From contig CAVPGP010000001.1 of NCBI GenBank assembly GCA_963704025.1, forward strand, positions 1,302,001 through 1,366,000: a stretch of DNA of 64,000 nucleotides. The letters are read 5' to 3'. Positions 41,522 to 50,443 of the stretch are shown here, piece by piece. The stretch comes from CAVPGP01 sp963704025 (GTDB lineage Bacteria > Actinomycetota > Thermoleophilia > Gaiellales > Gaiellaceae). Every line of letters begins with the position of its first letter. Position 1 is the stretch's first letter. The notes under the pieces are model-generated. The model was not told where the DNA came from. It saw nothing but the letters and a program-made list of their open reading frames with translations, and did not search any database. The position numbers and the translations under genes are program-made.

Positions 41522-42631
41522 CTACGAGATCGAGACCGGGACGTCGACCCCGACGACGAACTTGTTGCTCGAGAGCCCCGGGAGCTGCACGGTGTTGTGC
41601 GCGAAGATCCCGAAGTGCTCGTTGCTGATCCTGTTCGCGGTGATCGTCGTCCGGGGAATCGGAACGACGGCGCTCCACACGGCGATGCCCGTCGGAGCGC
41701 CGGTTTCCGCGTCGTCGTCCGCGCCGTTGCCGGAGATGATGTTGGCGATCACGACGTTGTCGTTCAGGTACTGGCCGGGCGTGTGGGAGTGCATCGCAAC
41801 GCCCGGGAGGCCGTTGTCCTGCGCGATGTTCGCGGCGATCAAGTTGCGGTATGCAGCGGCCCCCGGAGGCCCGGTGAAGACGCCGATGCCGGCCGCGCCG
41901 TTCCGGTTCGCCGAGTTCCCGAGCACCGTGTTGTCGTAGACGCCGCCGAGCGCGGCCGGTGCAGGACCCGCGAAGCTGAAGTAGTGCGAGGCGAGCGTGA
42001 TCCCGCAGTCCTTCTCGTTGTCCTCGACCGTGTTGTCGAGGATCAGATTCCGTGCCGTCGGTCCCGCTTCGTCCGTGAGCAGGATGCCGCCGACGTTGTC
42101 GTGGACGTCGTTCCCGCGCACCGTCGAGTCCGTGACGCTCAGCAGGTGCAGGCCCTCACCGCAGTCGTCGCTCGACTGGCACGGCTCGGGGACGTTGTCG
42201 GGGTCCCAGAGCGCGTCGTTCGCGACGACGTCGTTGTCGGTGATCGAAATTCTGCTGGTCGCCTGCACCAGCACGCCTTCGAGATCCGCGTTCTCGATCG
42301 TAAAGCCGCGCAGGCTCGAGCCGGCCGCGGCCGGGCCCGAGATCACCACGCCGTTGTCGTGTCCGGTCGCGTCGATCGTGGCGTTGTGCCCGATCAGCGC
42401 GATTCGCTTCGTGACGGCGACCGACTCCCCGTACGTGCCGGCCGAGACCACGATCGCGTCGCCGCTGCTCGACTTCGACAATGCGAAGCCGATCGTCTTG
42501 CACGGCGAGAGCACGCAGTCACCCGTGTCGTTCCCGCTCTTGGACACGGAGCGGAAAGCGGTGGTCGAGGCGGTGGCCGAGGCGGCGAAGAGCGTCAGGG
42601 AGACGCTTGCCGCAACGAGCAACTTCACCAT
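41522..42631 (-). CDS. Secreted right-handed beta-helix protein (NosD/DUF1565-like)
   Basis: A 369-residue secreted protein. Residues 1-22 are a signal peptide (LLVAASVSLTLFAASATA). The rest is a parallel beta-helix with Asn-rich rungs such as ITDNDVVANDALW, VRGNDVHDNVGGILL and YDNTVLGNSANRNGAAGIGV. Such proteins bind or cleave polysaccharides; catalytic residues cannot be assigned. The start ATG 42631 follows gggaggtacac. Cysteine pairs near residues 40 and 150 may be disulfides. Confidence 0.84.
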   Translation of the reverse strand: MVKLLVAASVSLTLFAASATASTTAFRSVSKSGNDTGDCVLSPCKTIGFALSKSSSGDAIVVSAGTYGESVAVTKRIALIGHNATIDATGHDNGVVISGPAAAGSSLRGFTIENADLEGVLVQATSRISITDNDVVANDALWDPDNVPEPCQSSDDCGEGLHLLSVTDSTVRGNDVHDNVGGILLTDEAGPTARNLILDNTVEDNEKDCGITLASHYFSFAGPAPAALGGVYDNTVLGNSANRNGAAGIGVFTGPPGAAAYRNLIAANIAQDNGLPGVAMHSHTPGQYLNDNVVIANIISGNGADDDAETGAPTGIAVWSAVVPIPRTTITANRISNEHFGIFAHNTVQLPGLSSNKFVVGVDVPVSIS

Positions 42632-42702
42632 GTGTACCTCCCTGGTCGAGCTTGGAGCGTATTCCCGACCTTGGGCCGGGGCAACCGGGAAACCGTCGTG
42701 CG

Positions 42703-43293
42703 TCAGCGGGCGGCGAGCGCTCGCCGCCCCCTCGGCGTGACGGCGAACGTGACGTCGATCAGCCCGTCGGCCAGGAGCTCGGACGCGAACTCCCACGGCG
42801 GAGACTTCCATTCGCCGTCCGCGACGAACTCGGCCAGCGTGTCGAGCGCCTCGGGCGAAGCGGTGAACTCCTCCTCCACCAGCACGTCGTTGAGGCGGAA
42901 GCCGGCGATCGGCTGCCGAAAGTCGTCCTCGCCCGCGATCCGCTCGTAGAGCGAGCCGTCGACCCACACCTCTAATTCGTCTTTCGCACGGCGTTTGACG
43001 ACCACCTCCGAGCCGGCCTCCGAGCGGCCGCGGAAGACGACGGGGTCGATCGGCGGCGGGCCGTCCGGCTCCGGCGCGTGATGCTCGAGATACTCGCGCC
43101 ACTGGTCCTCGAGCTCTTCGTCGGGCACCCACTCCTCGAGCAGCCGGTCGAAGCGTTCCCGCACGGCGAGCAGCTCGTCCTCGATCCGGCGCCTGATCGT
43201 GCTGCCCCGCTTGAAGCTCTGGTGCTCGACCTGAAGATGGTGGTAGCGCCGCGCGAGCGCCTCCAGCTCCTCACGCCGCGGCTGGATCGCCAT
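42703..43293 (-). CDS. Conserved hypothetical protein
   Basis: A 196-residue charged protein that I do not recognise. The N-terminal 80 residues are predicted coiled coil (RREELEALARRYHHLQVEHQ, RIEDELLAVRERFDRLLEEW); the C-terminal part is alpha-beta (VVVKRRAKDELEVWVDGSLY). No signal peptide. ATG 43293 was preferred to an upstream in-frame start at 43317. Confidence 0.68.
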   Translation of the reverse strand: MAIQPRREELEALARRYHHLQVEHQSFKRGSTIRRRIEDELLAVRERFDRLLEEWVPDEELEDQWREYLEHHAPEPDGPPPIDPVVFRGRSEAGSEVVVKRRAKDELEVWVDGSLYERIAGEDDFRQPIAGFRLNDVLVEEEFTASPEALDTLAEFVADGEWKSPPWEFASELLADGLIDVTFAVTPRGRRALAAR

Positions 43294-43402
43294 GGGCGTA
43301 GCGTTGCCGTGGCTCACGAGACGAAACGGCAGAGTGAACCTCGCCGCACTCCTGTGTCGCCGCGGCTCGTGTTCGTCGTGCGCGTCTCGCTAGGCTGGCC
43401 GC

Positions 43403-44089
43403 ATGACCACCTTCAGCGCGCGCCGGCTCGTCACGGTGCTCGCGCTCGCGGGCGCATCGCTCTTCTCCGTGGCGCTGCTCTGCGTCCGCGTCCGCCACAC
43501 AGGCTCGCTCGAGCACACGTGGCTCGCGTGGAACCTCGTGCTCGCTTGGGTGCCGTTCCTGCTGGCGGTCGTGCTCTACGACGCGTATCGGCGCGGGGCG
43601 CCTGCGCTCGCGCTGCTGCCGCTCGGCGCGCTCTGGCTGCTCTTCTTCCCCAACGCGCCGTACATCCTCACCGACTTCATCCACCTCAGGCCTGACGCCG
43701 CGGCGCCGCTCTGGTACGACGCAGCGCTGATCTCGTCGTTCGCCTTCACGGGGCTTCTAATCGGCTACGCGTCGCTGTACCTCGTCCAGGCAGTCGTGCG
43801 CGCCGAGGCGGGACCTGCCTGGGCCTGGACGTGCGCATTCACGGCGATGGCGCTCGGGGCCGTCGGCATCTATGTCGGCCGCTTCCTGCGGCTCAACAGC
43901 TGGGACGCGCTCGCCGACCCCGGGCTCCTGCTCGGGATCGTCCGGGTGCGGCTCGAGGATCCGCTCGGCAACGTCAGGCTGCTGGCGGTGACCGGCTTCT
44001 TCACGGCGTTCCTGACGCTGACGTACCTCGCAGTCTGGGGTCTCGCCGCGTTCGGCCTCGAGCCCCTCGAAGAGCGCCGGCGCAACTAG
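43403..44089 (+). CDS. DUF1361 membrane protein
   Basis: A 228-residue protein with six or seven predicted helices. LWLLFFPNAPYILTDFIHLR is the DUF1361 signature and WDALADPGLL lies in the second conserved block. Function is unknown. It is monocistronic, flanked upstream by a divergent hypothetical gene and downstream by two REP-like palindromes. Confidence 0.85.
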   Translation: MTTFSARRLVTVLALAGASLFSVALLCVRVRHTGSLEHTWLAWNLVLAWVPFLLAVVLYDAYRRGAPALALLPLGALWLLFFPNAPYILTDFIHLRPDAAAPLWYDAALISSFAFTGLLIGYASLYLVQAVVRAEAGPAWAWTCAFTAMALGAVGIYVGRFLRLNSWDALADPGLLLGIVRVRLEDPLGNVRLLAVTGFFTAFLTLTYLAVWGLAAFGLEPLEERRRN

Positions 44090-44127
44090 CGGGCTTTCGG
44101 CGAGCCGTGCCGCGTCGGCGGGCGCCT

Positions 44128-44156
44128 CCCGTACCTGGTCGCCGACCAGGTACGGG
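44128..44156. repeat. REP-like palindrome 2
   Basis: A perfect 29-bp palindrome (14-bp arms, single-base centre) with the core half-site tacctggtcg. It lies 38 bp after the DUF1361 gene and 63 bp before a third copy, forming a close pair as in REPIN-like doublets. Confidence 0.72.
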
Positions 44157-44219
44157 AACGCCGGCGGTCGTGGCAGTTTGCCCTCTGGGCAGGAATTTCC
44201 TCTTTTGAGGCAAGAGTTT

Positions 44220-44244
44220 CGTACCTGGTACGCGACCAGGTACG
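44220..44244. repeat. REP-like palindrome 3
   Basis: A variant copy: 10-bp arms cgtacctggt / accaggtacg with a 5-bp centre that differs from the other copies. It lies just upstream of the MarR gene's regulatory region, so the pair may terminate DUF1361 transcription. Confidence 0.65.
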
Positions 44245-44265
44245 CAGGAGCGGCGGCACGATTCG

Positions 44266-44294
44266 CTGCAAGTTGCAATATCTGTACACTGCAG
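44266..44294. promoter_or_regulatory. Candidate MarR operator
   Basis: ctgca (44266-44270) and tgcag (44290-44294) form a short inverted repeat with an internal ttgcaatatctgtacact segment just ahead of the marR start. MarR repressors usually bind such AT-richer palindromes near their own gene. Weak evidence. Confidence 0.3.
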
Positions 44295-44296
44295 GT

Positions 44297-44764
44297 ATGC
44301 CGTCGCTCAAGACTCTTTCCGAGCAACTCGCCGCCGACTGGGAAGAGCTCGCGCGGGCGCTGCTCAGCCGCCGGTTGATGTCCGCCCTGACCTCCGAGGC
44401 GGGGCCGAAGCTCTCGCCGCCCGCGCTGCACGCGATCTTCGTGCTCTCTCAGTCGCGGCGGCGTGTGGGCTCCCTGGCGAAGACGCTCGGGCTCGACGAG
44501 AGCACCGTCACGCGGCTCGTAGACCGGCTGGAGGCGAACGGCCTCGCCGAGCGCCGTCAGGCCGAGGACGACAGGCGCGCCGTCGCCGTCGAGCTGACCC
44601 CGGCCGGCGAGGAGCTCGTTGCCCGGATGCACGAGCACCGGCGCGCGTTCATGGCCGAGGTGCTGAAGCTGCTCGACCCGAACGAGCGCGAGGAGTTCGT
44701 CCGATTGACCGCCAAGGCGGCCGACGCCTTGCGAGCGCGCGAGCAGGAGGCCGCGCGGGCGTGA
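44297..44764 (+). CDS. MarR-family transcriptional regulator
   Basis: A 155-residue winged-helix repressor. GSLAKTLGLDESTVTRLVDR is the recognition helix and LAERRQAEDDRRAVAVELTP the wing with the conserved DxR. Flanking helices form the dimer. ATG 44297; an upstream TTG at 44273 is unlikely. Its stop overlaps the exporter's GTG (GTGA), so it probably autoregulates the exporter operon in response to a small molecule. Confidence 0.9.
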   Translation: MPSLKTLSEQLAADWEELARALLSRRLMSALTSEAGPKLSPPALHAIFVLSQSRRRVGSLAKTLGLDESTVTRLVDRLEANGLAERRQAEDDRRAVAVELTPAGEELVARMHEHRRAFMAEVLKLLDPNEREEFVRLTAKAADALRAREQEAARA

Positions 44765-46314
44765 ACGAAACCCGCACCCACCGTCAGATCCTGATCGTCT
44801 ACACGGGGCTGATGCTCGGCATGCTGCTGGCCGCGCTCGACCAGACGATCGTCTCGACAGCGCTGCCGACGATCGTCGGCGAGCTCGGCGGCCTCGACCA
44901 CCTCTCGTGGGTCGTGACGTCCTACATCCTGGCGGCGACGATCTCGACGCCGATCTACGGCAAGCTCGGCGACCTGTACGGCCGCAAGAAGCTCTTCCAG
45001 GCCGCGATCGTGATCTTCCTGATCGGCTCAGCCCTCTGCGGGCTGGCGCAGGGGATGTTCGAGCTGATCGTCTTCCGCGCCCTGCAGGGGCTCGGCGCCG
45101 GCGGGCTGATCGTCGGGGCGATGGCGATCATCGGCGACATCGTCCCGCCGCGCGAGCGCGGCCGCTACCAGGGCTACATGGGCGGCGTCTTCGCGATCGC
45201 CTCGATCGCCGGCCCGCTGCTCGGCGGCTTCCTGGTCGACAACCTCTCATGGCGCTGGGTCTTCTACGTGAACATCCCCGTCGGGATTCTCGCGCTCGTC
45301 GTCATCGGCGCCGTCCTGCACACGCCGCGCCGGCGCGTCTCCCACCGGATCGACGTCGAGGGTGCGGTCCTGCTCGCGCTCGGGGTCGGTCCGCTCACGC
45401 TCGCGCTCACCTGGGGCGGTACGCAGTACGCGTGGGGGAGCCTCGTGATCGTCGGCCTCGCCGTCTTCGGGGCCGCGATGCTCGTCCTCTTCGTGCTCCA
45501 GGAGCGCCGCGCCGCCGAGCCGATCGTGCCGCTGCGCCTGTTCGCCAACCGGGTCTTCGACGCCGCGGGCGCAGCCGGGTTCATCGTCGGCTTCGCGATG
45601 TTCGGCGCCATCGTCTACCTGCCGCTCTATCTCCAGGTCGTGCACGGCGTCAGTCCGACGGCCTCCGGGCTGCGGCTGCTGCCGCTGATGGCCGGCCTGC
45701 TCCTGAGCTCGATCGTCAGCGGCCGGCTGATCACGAAGCGCGGCCGTTACAAGATCTTCCCCGTCGTGGGAACGGCCGTGATGACGGTCGGCCTGTTCAT
45801 GCTCTCCCGCCTCGACGTCGCCACGCCCTACTGGAAGCTCTCGCTCGCGATGGGCGTGCTCGGCGTCGGCCTCGGCGCGGTGATGCAGGTGCTCGTCCTC
45901 GCAGTGCAGAACGCGGTCGAGCCGCGCGACCTCGGCGCGGCCACTGCGGCCGCGACCTTCTTCCGCTCGATCGGCGGCTCCTTCGGCGTCGCGATCTTCG
46001 GCGCCATCTTCGCCAACCGCCTGGCGCACTGGCTGCCGCTGCTCGTGCCCGGGGCCACCACTTCCAGCGCCGACCTGATGCACGCGAGCCCGTCCCGCCT
46101 CGCCCAGCTGCCGCCGCAGGTCCACGCCGGCCTGATCGAGGCCTTCTCGCGCTCGCTCCACACCGTCTTCCTCTTCGCGGTCCCGGTCGGCGTCGTCGCC
46201 TTCCTCGTCACGCTCATGCTCCGCGACGTACCGCTCCGCACCGGTTCGGAAGCGCGGCTCGACACTGTCGAGGACCTGGGGGTACCCGCCGAGCAGCACG
46301 CCGCGGCGGGCTAG
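44761..46314 (+). CDS. DHA2-family MFS multidrug exporter
   Basis: A 517-residue 14-helix exporter. LAALDQTIVSTALPTIVGEL is the TM1 signature, GKLGDLYGRKKLF the loop 2-3 motif, and GPLLGGFLVDNLSWRWVFYV motif C with the DHA2 TM5/6 stretch. The substrate is probably a hydrophobic toxin or antibiotic that relieves the MarR repressor. It is a second DHA2 exporter in the window, with a different regulator type from that at 3.7 kb. Confidence 0.93.
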   Translation: MNETRTHRQILIVYTGLMLGMLLAALDQTIVSTALPTIVGELGGLDHLSWVVTSYILAATISTPIYGKLGDLYGRKKLFQAAIVIFLIGSALCGLAQGMFELIVFRALQGLGAGGLIVGAMAIIGDIVPPRERGRYQGYMGGVFAIASIAGPLLGGFLVDNLSWRWVFYVNIPVGILALVVIGAVLHTPRRRVSHRIDVEGAVLLALGVGPLTLALTWGGTQYAWGSLVIVGLAVFGAAMLVLFVLQERRAAEPIVPLRLFANRVFDAAGAAGFIVGFAMFGAIVYLPLYLQVVHGVSPTASGLRLLPLMAGLLLSSIVSGRLITKRGRYKIFPVVGTAVMTVGLFMLSRLDVATPYWKLSLAMGVLGVGLGAVMQVLVLAVQNAVEPRDLGAATAAATFFRSIGGSFGVAIFGAIFANRLAHWLPLLVPGATTSSADLMHASPSRLAQLPPQVHAGLIEAFSRSLHTVFLFAVPVGVVAFLVTLMLRDVPLRTGSEARLDTVEDLGVPAEQHAAAG

Positions 46315-46368
46315 CCCCGAGCGCCGCTGGCGAGCGGCCCGCATGCGGTACAACTACCCTTGGTGGCG

Positions 46369-48189
46369 ATGAAGCCCGTCGAGCAACTCGACTCCGTCGT
46401 GATCCGCTTTGCGGGAGACTCAGGCGACGGAATGCAACTGACGGGCGGGCGCTTCACCTCCGAGACGGCGCTCCTCGGCAACGACATCTCGACCTTCCCG
46501 GACTACCCGGCGGAGATCCGCGCGCCGGCCGGCTCACTCCCGGGGGTCTCGGGCTTCCAGCTCCACTTCGCCGACCACGACATCCTCACCCCGGGCGACC
46601 AGCCCGATGTCCTGGTCTGCATGAACCCGGCCGCGCTGAAGACGAACCTCGCCGACCTGCCCCAGGGCGGGACCTTGATCGTGGACACGGACGCGTTCTC
46701 GGAGAAGAACCTGACCCGTGCGGGCTTCGCGGCGAACCCGATCGAGGACGGCTCGCTGGCCGAGTACCAGCTGCACGCCGTGCGGCTCACCTCGATGACG
46801 ATCGAGGCGCTGAAGGAGATCGAGGGCGTCACCAAGCGGGAGGCCGAGCGCGCGAAGAACATGTTCGCGCTCGGCCTGATGTCGTGGCTCTACGGCCGCC
46901 CGACGGAGGGCACGGTCGACTTCCTCCGCACGAAGTTCGCGAAGCGGCCGGAGATCGCCGAGGCGAACGTGAAGGCCTTCAACACCGGCTATGCGTTCGG
47001 CGAGACCTCGGAGGGGTTCGCCGTCCAGTACGAGGTGAAGCCGGCCGAGCTGAAGCCGGGGGTCTACCGGCAGATCACCGGGAACCAGGCGCTCTCCTAC
47101 GGGCTGATCGCCGCGTCGAAGCTCTCAGGGCTCGACCTCTTCCTCGGCGCGTACCCGATCACGCCTGCGTCCTCGATCCTGGAGGAGCTGGCGAAGCACA
47201 AGCGCTTCGGCGTGCGCACGTTCCAGGCGGAGGACGAGATCGCGGCCGCGGGCGCCGCGCTCGGCGCCGCGTTCGGCGGTGCGCTCGGCGTCACGACCTC
47301 GGCCGGCCCGGGGATCGTCCTCAAGTCCGAGACGATCGGTCTCGCGATGCAGCTCGAGCTGCCGCTCGTGATCGTGGACGTGCAGCGTGCAGGTCCCTCG
47401 ACCGGGATGCCGACGAAGCCCGAGCAGGCCGACCTGCTGATGGTGCTCTTCGGGCGCAACTCCGAGTCGCCGGTGCCGGTGATCGCCGCCGGGACGCCGG
47501 GCGACTGCTTCTACGCCGCGATCGAGGCGTGCCGGATCGCGCTCACCTACCGCACGCCGGTGTACCTCCTGTCGGACGCATACCTCGCGAACGGCGCCGA
47601 GCCGTGGCGGATCCCGGACGTCGAGTCGCTGCCCGACCTGCGCGTCGAGTTCGCGACCGACCCGGAGGTCTTCCAGCCCTACGCGCGCGACCCGGAGACG
47701 CTCGCGCGCCCGTGGGCGATCCCCGGCACGCCGGGCCTCGAGCACCGCATCGGCGGGCTGGAGAAGGCGGACGTGACCGGCAACATCTCGTACGACCCGG
47801 AGAACCACCACCTGATGACGCAGCTCCGCGCCGCGAAGGTCGCCGGGATCGAGGTGCCCGACCAGATCGTCGACCACCAGGAAGGCGCCGACGTGCTCGT
47901 GCTCTCCTGGGGCGGCACGTTCGGCCCGGTTCACGCGGGCGTGCGCCGCGTCCGCGGGAAGGGCCGCGCGGTCGCGCACGCGCACCTCCGGCACCTGAAC
48001 CCGCTTCCGCGCAACCTCGGCGACGTGCTCCGCTCGTACGACGAGGTGCTCGTCCCGGAGATGAACATGGGCCAGCTGCTGAAGCTCGTCCGTGCGGAGT
48101 TCCTGGTCGACGCCACCGGCTACAACCGCGTCACCGGCAAGCCGTTCCAGGCCGGCGAGATCGCCGACGCGATCGAGGCGCTGCTCTGA
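46369..48189 (+). CDS. korA: 2-oxoacid:ferredoxin oxidoreductase, alpha subunit
   Basis: A subunit of about 606 residues, with the gamma domain fused at the N-terminus (VIRFAGDSGDGMQLTGGRF) and the pyrimidine-binding/PFOR domains behind it (GAYPITPASSILEELAKHKR, QAEDEIAAAGAALGAAFGG). With KorB it decarboxylates 2-oxoglutarate to succinyl-CoA and reduces ferredoxin, the alternative TCA route of many actinobacteria. The start is ATG 46369, with GTG 46363 possible. A tacaact box about 15 bp upstream could be a -10 of a near-leaderless promoter. Confidence 0.92.
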   Translation: MKPVEQLDSVVIRFAGDSGDGMQLTGGRFTSETALLGNDISTFPDYPAEIRAPAGSLPGVSGFQLHFADHDILTPGDQPDVLVCMNPAALKTNLADLPQGGTLIVDTDAFSEKNLTRAGFAANPIEDGSLAEYQLHAVRLTSMTIEALKEIEGVTKREAERAKNMFALGLMSWLYGRPTEGTVDFLRTKFAKRPEIAEANVKAFNTGYAFGETSEGFAVQYEVKPAELKPGVYRQITGNQALSYGLIAASKLSGLDLFLGAYPITPASSILEELAKHKRFGVRTFQAEDEIAAAGAALGAAFGGALGVTTSAGPGIVLKSETIGLAMQLELPLVIVDVQRAGPSTGMPTKPEQADLLMVLFGRNSESPVPVIAAGTPGDCFYAAIEACRIALTYRTPVYLLSDAYLANGAEPWRIPDVESLPDLRVEFATDPEVFQPYARDPETLARPWAIPGTPGLEHRIGGLEKADVTGNISYDPENHHLMTQLRAAKVAGIEVPDQIVDHQEGADVLVLSWGGTFGPVHAGVRRVRGKGRAVAHAHLRHLNPLPRNLGDVLRSYDEVLVPEMNMGQLLKLVRAEFLVDATGYNRVTGKPFQAGEIADAIEALL

Positions 48190-49217
48190 TGGCGGCGAGC
48201 GACGGCAACGGCAACGGCAAGCTCGTCCAGCTGACCGCGAAGGACTTCAAGTCGGACCAGGAGGTCCGCTGGTGCCCGGGCTGCGGCGACTACGCGATCC
48301 TCGCAGCGGTGCAGGGGTTCATGCCCGAGCTCGGGATCGCCAAGGAGGACATCGTCTTCGTCTCCGGGATCGGCTGCGCGGCGCGGTTCCCGTACTACAT
48401 GGAGACGTACGGCATGCACTCGATCCACGGCCGCGCGCCGGCGATCGCAACGGGCCTCGCCGTGTCGCGCCCCGATCTCTCCGTGTGGGTCGTCTCCGGC
48501 GACGGCGACGCGCTCTCGATCGGCGGCAATCACCTGATCCACGCGCTGCGCCGGAACGTGAATATCAAGATCCTGCTCTTCAACAACATGATCTACGGGC
48601 TCACGAAGGGCCAGTACAGCCCGACCTCGGAGCAGGGGAAGGTGACGGGCTCGACGCCGTTCGGCTCGGTCGACTGGCCGTTCAACCCCGTCTCGGTGGC
48701 GCTCGGCGCCGAGGCGACCTTCGTGGCGCGGACGATCGACACCGATCGCGCGCACCTGACCGATGTCCTGCGCCGCGCGGCGCAGCACCAGGGCTCGGCC
48801 TTCGTCGAGGTCTACCAGAACTGCAACATCTACAACGACGGCGCGTTCGACTCGATCCGCGACGACAAGTCGAACCGGATCTACCTGAAGCACGGCGAGC
48901 CGATCCGCTTCGGCGCGGACGGCGAGAAGGGCGTGCGCCTGCGCGTCGACGGCGTCGCCGAGCTGTGCGACGTGGGCGACACCGGCGAGGAGAACCTGCT
49001 GGTGCACGACGAGCACATGGAGCATCCGTCGCTCGCGTTCACGCTCTCGCGGCTGGCCCACACCCCGCACGGCCCGACCCCGATCGGCGTCTTCCGGGAC
49101 ATCGAGCGCGCGAGCTACGACGAGCTCGTGGCGCGGCAGATCGAGTCGGCGAAGGCGAAGGGCGAGGGTGAGCTCGCAGGGCTGCTCGGCTCGGGCGACA
49201 CGTGGACGATCACGTAG
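48189..49217 (+). CDS. korB: 2-oxoacid:ferredoxin oxidoreductase, beta subunit
   Basis: A 342-residue thiamine-diphosphate-binding subunit. VRWCPGCGDYAIL holds a CXXC pair for an Fe-S cluster, a further Cys is in SGIGCAARFPYY, and the ThDP motif is GDGDALSIGGNH through NNMIYGLTKGQYSPTSEQGK. It overlaps korA by one base (TGATG). Together they form the two-subunit KorAB complex; ferredoxin genes are not in the window. Confidence 0.93.
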   Translation: MAASDGNGNGKLVQLTAKDFKSDQEVRWCPGCGDYAILAAVQGFMPELGIAKEDIVFVSGIGCAARFPYYMETYGMHSIHGRAPAIATGLAVSRPDLSVWVVSGDGDALSIGGNHLIHALRRNVNIKILLFNNMIYGLTKGQYSPTSEQGKVTGSTPFGSVDWPFNPVSVALGAEATFVARTIDTDRAHLTDVLRRAAQHQGSAFVEVYQNCNIYNDGAFDSIRDDKSNRIYLKHGEPIRFGADGEKGVRLRVDGVAELCDVGDTGEENLLVHDEHMEHPSLAFTLSRLAHTPHGPTPIGVFRDIERASYDELVARQIESAKAKGEGELAGLLGSGDTWTIT

Positions 49218-49238
49218 CTCCAGCGTAGAGTCCGCGTC

Positions 49239-49439
49239 ATGAGCATCAGCGGATGGTTCAAGAAGCTCGGTCGGCGCAAGGACGAAGCTGCGGTCGAGCG
49301 GGCGAGCGAGATGGCCGTCGAGTCGCCGGAGGAGCGGGAGGAAACCGCCGGCGGCATCGAAGGCATGAAGGCCGACGAAGCAGCCGCCCTGAGGATGCAC
49401 GAAGGTTCGATCAAGGACGCCGAGCGCCTCGGCGAGTAG
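49239..49439 (+). CDS. Small hypothetical acidic protein
   Basis: A 66-residue highly charged protein: a basic N-terminal amphipathic helix (MSISGWFKKLGRRKDE) followed by an acidic helical region. No known family recognised. It follows korB after 21 bp and converges on the desaturase gene. It may be in the korAB transcript. Confidence 0.6.
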   Translation: MSISGWFKKLGRRKDEAAVERASEMAVESPEEREETAGGIEGMKADEAAALRMHEGSIKDAERLGE

Positions 49440-49460
49440 GCAAGAAGATCCTTCGAGCGA

Positions 49461-50351
49461 TCAGGTCAGGCGCTTCGCCGCCTGCCGCTCGCGCGGGATC
49501 CTGACCACCTTCCACGCCAGCCCCAGCTTCTCCAAACCGGTCACGACCCACGCGCCGGGGTCCAGCACGATCTCGCGCCGGCTCATGCCGTGGAACGCTG
49601 AGCTCGGGAAGGCGTGGTGGTTGTTGTGCCAGCTCTCGCCGAACGAGATCAGCGACAGGAGCCATACGTTGCGCGACTCGTCGGTGACCCGGAACCTGCG
49701 CCGGCCCCAGAAGTGGCAGATGCTGTTGATGGAGAACGTCACGTGGTGGAGCAGGAAGATCCGCACGGCGCCGCCCCAGAGCAGGCCAGTGACGGCGCCC
49801 TGCCACGTGCCGGCGATCGCATAGCCGATCGCGGCGGGGACGAGCAGGCTGATCGCGAGCCAGAGGCCGAAGAGCCTGTTGATCACGAGCATGCCGCGGT
49901 CGGCCAGGAGGTCCGGCACGTACTTCCGCACGTCCGCGCGTCCCTCTGAGACGAAGAGCCAGCCGACGTGGGCGTGGGCGAGGTTCCGGAGCGCGGCCCA
50001 GAAGCCCTCGCCGCCGCCCACGTGCGGGCTGTGCGGGTCGCCCTCCTGATCTGAGAACTGGTGATGCTTGCGGTGGTCCGCCACCCACCGCAGCACGGGC
50101 CCCTCGACCGCCATCGAGCCGAGGATCGCGAACGTGTAGCGCACCCAGCGGTGCGTCTGGAACGCGCGGTGCGTGAAGAGGCGGTGGTAGCCGACGGTGA
50201 TCCCGACGCCGGTCAGCGCATAGCCGACGGCGAGCAGGAGCAGGTCGTGCCAGCCGAGCCAACGGTTCCAGAGGAGGCCGATGGCAAGCACGAGCCCGAC
50301 GAACGGGAGGACGATGCCCAGGAGGTTCCCGAGCTTGTGCGCACGGCTCAC
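49461..50351 (-). CDS. Acyl-CoA/acyl-lipid fatty-acid desaturase
   Basis: A 296-residue membrane di-iron desaturase. The three histidine boxes are HRLFTH, HRKHH and HNNHH, and VGITVGYHRLFTHRAFQTHR and DPHSPHVGG match the delta-9-type SCD family. It introduces a double bond into acyl chains to adjust membrane fluidity. Four predicted helices. GTG 50351 is the start. An electron donor gene is not adjacent. Confidence 0.92.
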   Translation of the reverse strand: MSRAHKLGNLLGIVLPFVGLVLAIGLLWNRWLGWHDLLLLAVGYALTGVGITVGYHRLFTHRAFQTHRWVRYTFAILGSMAVEGPVLRWVADHRKHHQFSDQEGDPHSPHVGGGEGFWAALRNLAHAHVGWLFVSEGRADVRKYVPDLLADRGMLVINRLFGLWLAISLLVPAAIGYAIAGTWQGAVTGLLWGGAVRIFLLHHVTFSINSICHFWGRRRFRVTDESRNVWLLSLISFGESWHNNHHAFPSSAFHGMSRREIVLDPGAWVVTGLEKLGLAWKVVRIPRERQAAKRLT

Positions 50352-50443
50352 GACCCCACGGTAGCCGCTCGGCCCGCGAACCGCTCGATCTCGCGCGACG
50401 CGAGCATCGAGAGGTGTCCGACGCCTGCCCGTGCCAGCCGAGG

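Noticed and set aside
44907..49217. A 1436-codon open frame on the plus strand, which looks like one giant gene
   Set aside because: It is a shadow frame through the DHA2 exporter and korA, Arg/Ala-rich without domain similarity; only its last part is the real korB.
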